From Magnolia sinica (taxonomy: Eukaryota; Streptophyta; Magnoliopsida; Magnoliales; Magnoliaceae): a stretch of 64,000 bases of DNA. The notes under the pieces are model-generated. The model searched no databases, had not been told where the DNA came from, and saw only the letters and a list, made by a program, of their open reading frames with translations. The DNA lies in NCBI RefSeq assembly GCF_029962835.1, contig NC_080577.1, positions 8,284,501 to 8,348,500 of the forward strand, read 5' to 3'. The position numbers were made by a program, and so were the translations under genes. The stretch's first letter is position 1. The number at the start of each line of letters is the position of its first letter. Of the stretch, positions 10,615 to 21,697 are shown piece after piece.

Positions 10615-11240
10615 ACTCAGGTGGGGCCCACTGTGATGTTTGTGGGAAATCCTCCCCATCTAAGTTTATTCATAAGGTCACAAAGACCTGGATGAAGAGG
10701 AAAAACAAATTTCATAATAATCCAAAACTTCTATAACCCCTAAAAGGGTTTCAATAGTAGACGTTCAATTCCCTACTGCATTTTATAGTGTGGTCCATTT
10801 GATAGTTAGATCTATCTTATTTTTCATCTCAAGCCTTAATATGAGCTCACCAAATAGATGGACGGTTTGGATATAACACCACCTCATGATGGGACCCACA
10901 AAAGCAACATAGTCAAAACAAAAAAAAATTTACAAATTTTTTTTTTTTTTTTTACAAGGAGAACTATTTCCCCCTTACATTTTTCTCTAATAAATAATTA
11001 TATAAATATGTATATACAAGTATATAAAAATATTTTTCTATCTTTTAATTCATTTCTTTGTCTATTTATTTAACAAGCATATCTCCTAAACTAGAATGAT
11101 TTACTTAACGTACCACATATGATTTTGGTTTAGGAGAAGCTAATTTATCCAAACAACCTAGTTATTTTCCAAGATTCCATCGAGTCAATGGTCAAACATC
11201 TATTTCATTCACTTCGTGGTCAATTTCAATCACTTCGCGA
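10615..11240 (+). repeat. MULE-1 long inverted arm, left
   Basis: About 625 bp matching the reverse complement of roughly 16381-17015: CAGGTGGGGCCCACTGTGAT, GAAATCCTCCCCATCTAAG, the A/T-rich ATATGTATATACAAGTATAT section, then TTTAGGAGAAGCTAATTTA and CCATCGAGTCAATGGTCAA. Part of the arm resembles the local MITE theme. Confidence 0.85.
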
Positions 11241-11242
11241 TC

Positions 11243-11838
11243 AAACTGGAAATTGAGCGGGGCAAACATGAAATTGAGTGGGGCAAACTAGAAATTCAAC
11301 AGGGCAAACATGAAATTGAGCGGGGCAAACTAGAAATTCAGCAGGGCAAACATGAAATTGAGCGGGGAAAACTAGATATTCAGTGGAGCAAACTAGAAAT
11401 TTAGCGAGGCAAATATGAAATTGAGCAGGGCAAACTAGAAATTCAGTTGGGCAAACATGAAATTGTGGGGGCAAACTAGAAATTCAGCGGGGCAAATATG
11501 AAATTGAGCAAGGCAAACATTAAATTGAGCAGGGCAAACTAGAAATTTAGCAGGGCAAATATGAATTTGAGTGGGGCAAACATGAATTTGAGCGGGGCAA
11601 ACTAGAAATTTAACGGAGCAAATATGAATTTCAGCGGGGCAAACATGAAATTCAACGGGGCAAACATGAAATTGAGAGGGGCAAACTAGAAATTCAGTGG
11701 GGCGAACATGAATTTCAGCGGGGCAAACATGAAATTCAACAGGGCAAGCATAAACTTGAGTGGGGCAAACTAGAAATTCAGCGGGACAAACATGAAATTG
11801 AACGGGGTAAACTAGAAATTTAGTGGAGCAAACATGAG
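11243..11838 (+). repeat. 21-bp tandem array A1 (MULE-1, plus orientation)
   Basis: About 28 units of 21 bp. Each unit is CATG or CTAG, then AAATTGAGC or AAATTCAGC, then GGGGCAAA. Units with CATG and with CTAG tend to alternate. Since 21 is a multiple of 3, the array stays open in several frames and yields spurious 7-residue repeat peptides. Confidence 0.95.
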
Positions 11839-14067
11839 GTCTATGTTAGGGACCAAATGCATTTTATATAGGGGAGTGGCTATGGGAGAGAGTCCACCCA
11901 TTGTAAAACTCTTTTACTTACATACGTCTTCTCAATCTCTCACGTACAAGGAGAGAAGTCATTGAAGCTTCAATACAATTCTATCTTAAGTTGTCTATAG
12001 TACTTCATGCCCATAAAACCGTATATACCCAATGTGATTAATTTAAACCAATCATTGCATTACCAGATGAAAACATGCCATTCATGGCCAATGATTCCAA
12101 CATTCTCTAACTTGGGATAATCGTGATATTCTTCAATATGCAATGTATTATATGGTAATTCATTAACGATCGAGATTGTACTAGATATTTTAATGGATCC
12201 TATAAAGTATCCTGAATTATTTGGTTGATTGGAACTATAAACAGACCACAGCAATCATCACCTCATTTTTATAAGTGGGACTAGGCGTGATCACAATGTC
12301 AGCATTTCCAACGACATAAATACTAAAAACATTAGTACAAAACATGAAAATCTCATGCTAGGTGTAACTGGCATGCGCACTTCTAAGTGGTCCAATCATC
12401 TCTATCAAGAGATGCCTTACCTTCAATCATAGCCATTCATAAATGCTCATTTCACCTTATGCATGCATAATGAGTATATCTTAATAAACAAAAATCAAAA
12501 CTTGAATCAGCGGTTCAATCTTAATTTACTGAAATGCGTATGCCAACTTAATATTTGTACTCGCACTGAACATGTTATCAGATAGGGTTTGCAAACAATA
12601 TTTGACGATTACAAATCATCTTTCTTTAAAAGAACCTTAGTGTATGATCATTTGCACTGAATGGTTTACATTGACGATAGGTCGCCCCATGTTCCATTTA
12701 AAACATCGTAGAATGTTAGGGGCATTAGCAAAACCCATGTATGTGTGTGCACATAGGTATATGTATATCTATGCATATATGTATGTATATGCACTTATAT
12801 GTGCATGTGTGCAAGCTATATGGGTGGGTAGGATTGGGACAAGCTCAAGTCAAGCCTAACCCATTCATTTATGGCAACATCTTCTGACCCAAGACCCATA
12901 ACCTAACAAACTAAACTTCCCAGAACCTAGCCCATGACAGCTGACAATCAATAGGCAGATAATACTGACAAGGCGTATTTTTGTTTCCACTCGTAAATTA
13001 AAGTTTTGTTTATATCATTCACATAATTTCTGACTCTCATTTAAGAAGGCTACAATGGCATACAAATCATGAAAAATTTCCTGAATCGATGTCAGCAAAA
13101 TCACCCTAGACGTATCTTTGTTACATGCCGAGTGCTAAATTTGAGTGTAGTTATGCAAGGCCGCTCACTGCTCCAAGTGCTACTTTCAGTGTACGAGGCT
13201 AGTCTATCTTCGATTCACTAATACCTAAGTTATCAGTATCAAAAATTATAAGTTAAAAGAACAATAATGGATGAATGGGCATCAATTGGCTTGAAACAGG
13301 TAATGATGATGAGCTTTGCTAAGTCCACATACTTGTGCAATAAAGCTCATGTACACACCACACACACCACACATCAAGCTTGTCACATTTGAAGGTTATA
13401 TATATAGTCCCGTGTAGGTTAGCCTTACATATAATCACTTACCAGTTTGCTTACCAGTACTATTGTCTACTTAGATTTTTTTTTTATAGAAGAAAGCACC
13501 GAAAAAAATAATAATAAATCGGGCATGTAGTGTATTGATGAAATGGGCTTGTCAAGTTTGGTTGTTTGGATGATGCTTGTTAGATATTTGATGAATGCCC
13601 AAGAGAAATATTGTTTGGGTGGAAGTAATTCCATAGTTTGTGTATGAAATAAGTATTCTTTTATTCAGTTATTCTATGTAATTCGTGTAGAAGCAATTCC
13701 AAAAAGAAAAAAGAAAAAAAAAAGAAAAAGAAAAATAAAACACATTGTGATTCCACCTCATTGCACGTCTCCAAATGCAGCCTTAGTGCTTTGTTCGAAG
13801 TTTCTGAATTTAAATGAATTAGAGATAGGGCTATAGTGCTTTAGCATCTCTACTTTTTAATTTCAGAGATGGTTATTCCGGAAGTTAGATTGGCGAACTT
13901 GAATCAATGGGATTTCCAATGGCTTGCACAACAAGGGTACTCCATTATTCTGGTGGGGCAATTGATAAGAAGTGTCTCTTTTCATCTCTACTTTGCATTT
14001 TATAATAGTAAAGTTGCTTTCATCTCTACTTTCGATCTCTTAGAATTGTAGCTCTTACATTATCAGT
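11839..14067. other. MULE-1 interior, no gene recognised
   Basis: About 2.2 kb of mostly A/T-rich sequence with only short open frames. A short ATGT/GTAT-rich microsatellite lies near 12737-12800, a CACACCACACACACCACAC stretch near 13355, and an A/G-rich run near 13700-13735. I see no transposase motif and no clear host gene fragment. Confidence 0.6.
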
Positions 14068-14690
14068 GAGGCAAGCTCAAAATTCAGCGAGGGAAGCTAG
14101 GAATTGAGCGAGGCAAACTACAAATTGAGCGAGGGAATCGAGGAATTTCCAGTTTGCCCCACTCAATTTCTAGTTTGCCCTGCTCAATTTCCAGTTTGCC
14201 CCGCTTAATTTCATGTTTACCCCGCTCAATTTCCAATTTGCCCTGCTCAATTTCATGTTTGCCCCACTGAAATTCAAGCTTGCCCCGCTCAATTTCATGT
14301 TTACCCCGCTCAACTTCATGTTTCCCCCACTGAAATTCAAGTTTGCCCTGCTTAATTTCATGTTTGCCCCGCTGAATTTTCAGTTTACCTTGCTAAATTT
14401 CATATTTGCCCCACTGAATTTCATGTTTACCCCGCCCAATTTCCAGTTTGCCCCACTCAATTTCATGTTTGCCCCGCTCAATTTTGTGTTTACTCCGCTC
14501 AACTTCATGTTTGCCCCGCTGAATTTCATGTTTGCCCCACTGAAATTTAAGTTTGCCTCGCTTAATTTCATGTTTGCCCCGTTGAATTTTCAGTTTGCCC
14601 CGCTCAATTTCCTGTTTACCCCGCTCAATTTCCAGTTTGCCCCGCTCAATTTCATGTTTGTCACGCTGAATTTCATGTTTGGAATTTAAG
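14068..14690 (-). repeat. 21-bp tandem array A2 (MULE-1, orientation flips)
   Basis: The first about 80 bp (14068-14147) carry the unit in plus orientation (AATTGAGCGAGGCAAAC). From about 14148 the unit runs in reverse complement (TTTGCCCCGCTCAATTTCA) for about 26 units to 14690. The flip lies within 0.4 kb of the middle of MULE-1. Long frames over this array (7-residue repeats such as FAPLNFM) are repeat artefacts. Confidence 0.95.
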
Positions 14691-16202
14691 ATGCAACTGA
14701 TTGAGTCCTTCTAACCTTAGATCAATCCTACTTTTTATCCACCCTTCCGAGACCTAACATTTGTTTGATTTTAACTTAATCAAGTCCCGAAATGATGTCA
14801 TAGCTGCGGTTGCAGTTGCAAGTGATAGATGGCATAGGAGAAGTGACTATCTTCAACTCTAAAATAGTCATTTCAACCATATAATCAACAATCAATCATT
14901 TTCTAGATTGCCCCTTTGCTTGGTATAGAGTAAAGAGAATTGACTGAAAGCAGTCTAACAAACTATACTTTTACTCGAATAAGATATTATAACACCCCTT
15001 CTTCTTTTTTTAACGGTGGGTTCCACCATATCCTTTGGTGTAGCCCACTTGAACCTTGGATCAGCCTCATTTTTGGGCTAATGCCCTAACTTGATCTAGA
15101 AAAATAAATGGATGGAGTGAATTTTTCATAAACATCATGAGTGGTGCCCACCGTGTTTTTTTAAAATATTTTAAAAAAAACAAACAAAGTGACGTGCACA
15201 CCTAAAATCAATCCCACCTCCCAATTTTCTCTCTCCTCTCCTTCTTCTCCATAATACAACTGCAAACCCGAACCCTGGGTATTTACCCTAAAAGTTTATT
15301 CACCAGGTGCTCTGGCGAGGGTCATTCCCTAAAAGGATCAACACCAGTGCTCTACCGAGGGTCATTCCCTAAAAGGATCAACACACACGGGTGCTCTGCC
15401 CTGGATTGAACCAAAAAGGATTTTAGATGACTTGTTATTATTGTCATGTAAAATGTCAATTCAATACTCGTAATTTATCCTATTTATTTTATTGAGTTAT
15501 ATTGGTGTTAAAGTAGAATTTTTAATTTTGGGAATGATGTGATCCTACGAGCCATCGCACTCACACCCTTATAGATTGTTTTATAGGTCTGTGTATGAAG
15601 AGCCAATTGGACAAAATTGAAACTTTTCTTTTTATTTATTTAAAAATTTCTTAAATTTTAATGTATGTTATTATTAATTATTTTTTAATATTCATGTAAC
15701 TAAATATTCAATGATTGATTTGGGGATGTTATTTACTGATAATTATTTTGACCCTTTTTAATTGCTTTGATTGCCTTGAAAATGCATGAAAATAATGTGG
15801 GTTGCGATGTATATTTTGTTTAAGTACAACTTACAATTCTGAAATTCGGGTTCGGGCCTAGTCAACTCGAGTACCGAATTTTGGAGCGTGACAGATATGA
15901 CCCAGCTCTTTGCCGAATCTTTTCCCAAACTCTATTATCTATTTTCATCATTAATATTTTTTTCTCACCAAAATACACAGCCAAAACTTCTCTATTCTTG
16001 CCTTCGATTTTTTTTTCCTTCTTTTTTGTTGTGAAGAGTAGTTTGATAGATTGATTAAATGCTCAATTGGTGCAAAACTTATCAACTGAATGAAGCAATC
16101 TTTTTATTTGACCAGCATCACCAAACTTCAATCTTTCAAAAAAAAAAAAAAATTTAGGTCCCCAATTCTTTAACCAAGTATATGCAGACCCTGTGACCCT
16201 CT
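14691..16202. other. MULE-1 interior, right; MITE scrap and short duplication
   Basis: No gene. 15005-15160 is a scrap of the common MITE (GCCCACTTGAACCTTGGATC, CTAGAAAAATAAATGGATGG). Near 15310-15405 a short segment with GAGGGTCATTCCCTAAAAGG is directly repeated. Confidence 0.6.
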
Positions 16203-16380
16203 TTCCGGTTTGCCCCGCTCATTTTTAGTTTGCCCCGCTCAATTTTCAGTTTGTCCCGCTCAATTTCTAGTTTACCCTGCTCAATTTTCAGTTTGTCCTG
16301 CTCAATTTCTAATTTGCCCCGATTAATTTTCGGTTTGCCCAGCTTAATTTCTAGTTTGCCCCGCTCAATTTCCAGTTTAA
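16203..16380 (-). repeat. 21-bp tandem array A3 (MULE-1, reverse orientation)
   Basis: About eight units in reverse complement (TTTGCCCCGCTCAATTTC), next to the right arm. This mirrors array A1 next to the left arm, but is much shorter. Confidence 0.95.
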
Positions 16381-17200
16381 CCGCGAACTGATTGAAATTG
16401 ACCGTGAAGTGAATGAAATGGATTTTCAACCATCGACCCGATGGAATCTTGGAAAATAATTAGGTTGGTTGGCTAAATTAGCTTCTCCTACCCCCAAAAT
16501 CATATGTGATACATTAAGTAAATCATTTTAGTTTAGGAGATATGCTTGTTAAATAAATAAACAAAGAAATGAATTAAAAGATAGAAAATTATTTTTATAT
16601 ACTTATATATACATATTTACATAATTATGTATTAGAGAAAAATGTAAGGGAGAAATAGTTCCCTGTGTAAAAAAAAAAAACCCTGCCAATCTGCCGACGG
16701 TCTGTAAATTTTTATTTTTATTTTACTATGTTGCTTTTGTGGGTCCCATCATGAGGTCTGTGTTATATTCAAACCGTCCATCTGTTTGGTGAGAGCATAT
16801 TAAGGCTTGAGACAAAAAATAAGACAAATCTAACTATCAAGTGGACCACACTGTAAAATGCAGTGGGGAATTGAATGTCTACCATTGAAACCCTTTTAGG
16901 GGTTACAGAAGTTTTGAATCATTATGAAATTTGTTTTCCTCATCATCTAGGTCCTCGTGACCCTATGAACGAACTTAGATGGGGAGAATTTCTCACAAAC
17001 ATCACACGGGGCCTCACCTGAGTTCCCATCGCAGGACCTTCCGTCAGCGCTCGTCTCTGCACGCCAGCCAGAGGAAGGCAGGGGTATTTTCGTCCTCAAA
17101 TTCGGTGTCCGTACGAAGAGGTTTAAATGCGTATGTTAAGTTTGTATTGCTTCGTAAAAACCACCGGATAAAAGGTGGGGTCGACAGTCGTAAATTTCTC
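16381..17200 (-). repeat. MULE-1 long inverted arm and right terminal repeat
   Basis: Reverse complement of the left arm: GACCGTGAAGTGAATGAAAT, TTGGTTGGCTAAATTAGC, TATATACATATTTACATAAT, GGGTCCCATCATGAGG, and finally GGTGGGGTCGACAGTCG and TAAATTTCTC at the end. The outer 116 bp (17085-17200) match the MULE-2 termini. Confidence 0.9.
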
Positions 17201-17209
17201 CCGCTTCCG
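17201..17209. repeat. MULE-1 target duplication, right (CCGCTTCCG)
   Basis: Exact copy of 10269-10277, directly after the terminal AAATTTCTC. Confidence 0.95.
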
Positions 17210-17243
17210 AGATGTAAGCATCGGTCTGTAGCGATAGATTGGT

Positions 17244-17742
17244 GGAATCGGATTGGCTACTCCCCCTGCCACTGGTCCGGTGGCTGATGGTCGGTGCTCT
17301 GTGGGACCCACCATCATGTATGTGCTTCATCCATCCCGTGTATCCATTTTTGCAGATAATTTAAGGATTTAATCCCAAAAATGAGAAGAATATAAATCTC
17401 AGTTGGATCACACCACAGGGAAACAATAGTGATTAGATATCCACCATTAAAATCCTCCTAAGACCCTCTGTGCTGTTTATTTGACATCCAATCTGTTGAT
17501 TATATCATACAGACAAATATAAAGGGAAAAAAACAAAGATGAACTTGATCCAATACTTTTATGACCTAACAAGTTTTTTACAGTTGACTATCATTCAACA
17601 TTGTTTCCTGTAACCAACCTAACTTTTAGGGATATACCATGAAATGATCTAGAAAAATAGATGGAGGTACATCTTGGTGGGGCTCACGAAGCACCGACCA
17701 TCAGCCATTGGCCGGTGGCAGGGGTTTAGCCAATCCGTTTCC
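17244..17742. mobile_element. Mutator-type MITE, complete
   Basis: A 499-bp element with inverted ends: GGAATCGGATTGGCTACTCC at left, the complement of GTTTAGCCAATCCGTTTCC at right, each followed inward by a GTGGGGCCCACC-type block. TAGATTGGT before and TAGATACGG after may be a decayed 9-bp duplication. It preserves the uninterrupted version of the site hit by the copia element at 2100. Confidence 0.75.
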
Positions 17743-17765
17743 TAGATACGGACGATTTTCACACC

Positions 17766-18279
17766 GGGAGCGGATTAGGTGCGGCGCTTACCGTCCATCC
17801 ACGCCGTACATCCGTTTTGTAATTCCATTTTAGGGAACGGTGCACAAAAATTAATCGAATCCAAATCTCAGATGGACTGTAGAAAACAGTGGTGATGAAC
17901 GCCCCACGTTAAAAACCTGCCTTAATGTTTCCATGATGTTTAGTTTCCATCCAAGGTCACTCAGACCCGGATGAAGGTTAAGAAGTTTTAAAAAATTAAA
18001 ACAAATTTAAAAAATAATAATAATAATTAAAAATTAAAAAAAAACAAACAAACAAATATCATCTTGATCCACAACTTTTGTAGTCCATGAGAAGTTTTTT
18101 AACCGACAATCACCACGATTCCCTATGGTATGGTCCAGAAATTTTAGATATAACTCATTTTTAGTCTCATGTCCTAAAATAATCCGTAGAAATGGATGTA
18201 CGGCTTAGATGTAAGTTACGTACATCAAGGTGGATCCATGGTAAGGGTTGCACCGTCTCGCCTCACCGAATCCGCTCCC
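17766..18279. mobile_element. Mutator-type MITE with 9-bp target duplication
   Basis: A 514-bp element with termini GGGAGCGGATTAGGTG and CACCGAATCCGCTCCC. TTTCACACC is repeated exactly at 17757-17765 and 18280-18288. The inside has the common theme plus an A-rich tract near 17990-18050. A related element lies at 60190. Confidence 0.85.
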
Positions 18280-18288
18280 TTTCACACC

Positions 18289-19967
18289 TTGGGGGTGTTA
18301 TTTAATATTATTGCTGCCTGTTGCTGGATAGGCGGCGCTTGGACATTGTATACCTGGTGAGATATACTAAATTAAAGTAAACCGTCTAAATTGTGGAATC
18401 CAAATTAACAAAGTGACAATCTCAAAAGTAGATTGGTTGAATAAGTTTAAGTTCTAATTAGTGAACGCTTGTTTGCTGAAATAAGACCGTTAAATGTTTT
18501 CCATTTGGACATTGCGATAAATGTCCACAATTCCGACCGTTAGATGATCAGAACAAGTGTATGATATATCTAAACAGATTTTTCATATTCAATTTGAATG
18601 AGCTACATGTAACGTGCACAATTTCTCATTGCCTGAGTTTCATCAATCACGCTCTCCCAGAGTATTTTTTGGAAAGATTAAATGACCGCGACAAGCATTT
18701 GAACGTTTCGTATTTCTAGAAGCGTGCGACAGGCGCTTTACTGGATCTATCAGGTCATCTGCATTTTCTACTCTTCTTTAAGAGCTGGTAGTTCATTTTC
18801 TGTGCACCTGGTACGGAGAAAGTCTATCTGAAGCATCTTATTAATGTTCATCCCTGTTACCCGTGGGTACTAATCAGATATCACTTATGATATATATATA
18901 TATATATATATAAATTCATGTAGTGTATTTGAAGATTTGCATAGATGTACCAAAAAGATTTCTTGATAATACATCTGAAATACATCAAACAATGCTATGT
19001 CATTCTTTAAGCAACGGATGGAAGAGTAGTCACAAAGAAACGATTATAGGACATATGGCAATAGAAGAAACAGAGGAAATTCAAGTAGTACTTGAACGAT
19101 TGTAGCAACTGTCTAAACATGAAAAGCAATGGAAGAAATACATGAAAAGGAAGAAAAGCAAGTACTGCTGAAACGGTTATAGCAACCGTTAGAACGTGAG
19201 AATGATACAGATGGCCAAATCAAGTATATAAATATCAAATGAATTTAGTAAGAAAATTCATTTCATACAAATCAAATCAAACCAAACCTAATCTTTCAAT
19301 TACCAGTCAATTATATTTCTTAGTATAATCTCACTACTTTTCATGCCAAGTAAGTTACATTTTATAGTATAATCCTTTACTTTTTGCTTAATATTTACAT
19401 TCCGTAATGTAATTCATAGCATTAATCAAAAAGCTGATAATCTTAGTTATAATTTGAGCCTACGCATGCATGCTCGATTCAGTTCCTTACTTAGAAAGGT
19501 GTTTTGCAGTTGTTCCTCATGATCAATGATAAGAATCTCATTCCCATCTTACTTTATTTGTACTGAAAAGTCCTTTTATACAGAATATAAATGTATAACA
19601 CATCATCAAAAGATGAACCCTACCCTATAAATATCGCTTGATCATATTTATACATTGAACAAGTAGTTGAATAGGTGGCCGATCTAATCATATCTCAGTC
19701 AATACACTACGTGTCTGCCTATCTTGATGCTTAGAGTCATAGTTATTCGGTTTGAATTAAGTAACAAATTTAATTCTGACATGCCTACATTCCAACTATC
19801 GAAAACCAAACTAAAGCAGCAACAATTATGTAGATGGATCACATCCCAATAGTGATGTTGGCTGACGTAGCTGGTCTGTGAACGGTTTAAATTCTAACCA
19901 TCCATTTCAAGAGTCCATATGATCATTTGCTTGCCATAAACATAGATCTCATGTTTGTTACAACGTG
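18289..19967. other. Intergenic, nothing recognised
   Basis: About 1.7 kb of A/T-rich sequence with a (TA)n run near 18892-18911. No convincing gene; the 60-codon frame at 18923 resembles nothing I know. Confidence 0.5.
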
Positions 19968-19972
19968 ATCGA
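19968..19972. repeat. Gypsy target duplication, left (ATCGA)
   Basis: ATCGA directly before TGTTGAGG; the same five bases follow the 3' LTR at 30416-30420. Confidence 0.9.
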
Positions 19973-21645
19973 TGTTGAGGGTCAAATATTGCATATCAGA
20001 CCCAGTTGTTGCATAGATTTACACACATGATACTGTTTATCGGACTAATTTAATCGTGTTTGTAATGCAGGGTGTGTTTAAGAGCCTGGACTGAAAAAGG
20101 GTGGTAAAATGCATGGATTCGACGCTCCAGAAGCACCAAGGCAAGGCACGGACTCTAGAAGACCAAGAACGAAGGAATTACGCATCAGGGACCCAAGAAA
20201 ATCAAGGAATTGAAGCTCAAGTGGTCTGAAAAGTGTCCATAATGCAAGATCACAGGGTTCTCACCACCCGATCAGTTCGAAACTCCATACGTGGCCTGAG
20301 GACCATAAATGAACCGTACACGTGAAATTTCATCCATTGGATCCCTTTGGAAGTGGTCCAATGCATAGATCAGCCCCTTTAATCGTTATGTGGGACCCGC
20401 CTGATATCTGGATATGCTTCAAAGTTGGTCTAGACGGTCTAAATGAGATGGCAAAACGAATGGATGGATTAGATTTTGCTGATACATCAAGGTGGGGCCC
20501 GTATGTGATGTGTGTGTGCACAGCACACGTAGACCCGAGCCGCACCGAGCCAACAGACTCCTTCCCAAACACGGCAGATGCCGTTTCGCACTGCGTAACG
20601 GACGGACGACGTCCGTTTTGCGGATGGTAGTGGGCCCCACAACGTAATTTTTCGGATGATCCAAGCCAGCCATCTTGTAGAGGGCCATGATTTCTTCAAA
20701 CCCATGCTAAACTTTTGGACCCATGCAAGCACACGTGCACGATACAGAGGCCATAAGTGGACTGCCCTGCAACGTTCAAATTAATGTTTGGATGATTTCT
20801 TCTCTAATTCCGCGTCAATGGACGTTCAAAACTACCCATTCTTGACCGAAATTTCGTCCTGAACCCAATGGACGGGGTGGATTTCTTCAAAAACACCTCT
20901 GTGGGGCCCACCGAACACGTCAGCGCCTCTGCGTACGCTTTACGTGCGTCCGGGAAATCCGGAGATTCGGGGGAGTTGTGGGCCACGGTCATCAATCTTC
21001 TCGATGATCTGAACCGTCTAAATGATAGAGAGGGAAGATGCATCCACTTCCACGCTGGCAGAATTGATCAGAAAGTGAACAGCGGGCCGCACGAAGTCTC
21101 TGATTACTGGCTGCATAAGCTGACCCGCGCTTCTCTTGCCAATTCCTTGCTGTGAAAGGATTCTCCTGCACGCACCGACTCCAGCCGGGACTCCCTTCCA
21201 CCGGCCTTGCCGCTATTAAAGGAAGGAAACGGAGGAGAGAAAGAGGAGGAAAAAACAAAAGGACGGGAAGAAGAAGGTGAAGAGAAAACGGGGCTGCTGC
21301 TGCTGCTGCTGCTCGCTCCCGTTTTTGGCTTGTGAGGAAGAAAGGGAAACGGAGGACGTGAGAGCTGGCAGCGTGGATGCTCGGTTTTTGCTTGGACAAT
21401 TGCAAGGGAGAGAGAAGAAGGCAATAGATAGTTCTTTTTCTCTTCTGATTTATTTTATTTTTTTTTGTTTTATTTTGTTTTTATTATTAAGAGCGCTAGC
21501 CATCCATGTGTGGCTAAACCTCTTAGCCAGGGCTAAGAGGTGAAGCCTGTAGCGAGATGGGAGAGTTTATTCTATGGAAGTGAATTAAATTTCTGAACTT
21601 ACTGTGGTTTAGTTGATTATTGCAAGGAATATTTTTATTAGTCTA
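19973..21645 (+). repeat. 5' LTR of gypsy element, 3' end deleted
   Basis: Identical in layout to the first 1,674 bp of the 3' LTR, then breaks at TTATTAGTCTA. It carries seven GCT triplets near 21290-21310 where the 3' LTR has five. It lacks GCGGGTCGCG, which the 3' LTR has near 28773. Confidence 0.9.
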
Positions 21646-21697
21646 AAAAAATAAATAAATAAATAAATAAATCAGAAGAGAAAACGAACCGGCGGGA
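21646..21697. repeat. AAAT microsatellite at the 5' LTR deletion point
   Basis: A run of AAAT units (about 21646-21671) joins the broken 5' LTR directly to internal gag sequence. The rest of the LTR, the primer-binding site and the leader are missing. The A-rich junction may have formed during repair of the deletion. Confidence 0.7.

Larger units (their letters stand above)
10278..17200. mobile_element. MULE-1: non-autonomous Mutator-like element with tandem-repeat arms
   Basis: A 6,923-bp element bounded by identical 9-bp duplications and by inverted termini (GAGAAATTT at left; AAATTTCTC at right). The long arms, 10278-11240 and 16381-17200, are inverted copies of each other apart from a MITE piece in the left arm. 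Just inside each arm is an array of a 21-bp unit, plus-oriented at left and reversed at right, with a third array in the middle that itself flips. I find no transposase or other recognisable gene, so it would depend on an autonomous relative. MULE-2 at 38576 has the same termini and repeat unit. Confidence 0.9.

Noticed and set aside
11241-11838. CRISPR-like spaced repeats
   Set aside because: Units are contiguous 21-bp tandem repeats without unique spacers, in a plant genome.
14213-14689. 158-codon open frame with 7-residue repeats
   Set aside because: It is the translation of the reversed 21-bp array; other frames of the same array are open too.
20992-21543. Several frames of 88-137 codons in the gypsy 5' LTR, repeated at 29330-29754
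   Set aside because: LTR sequence; low-complexity Ser/Pro or Cys runs from the GCT repeat and A/G-rich tract.
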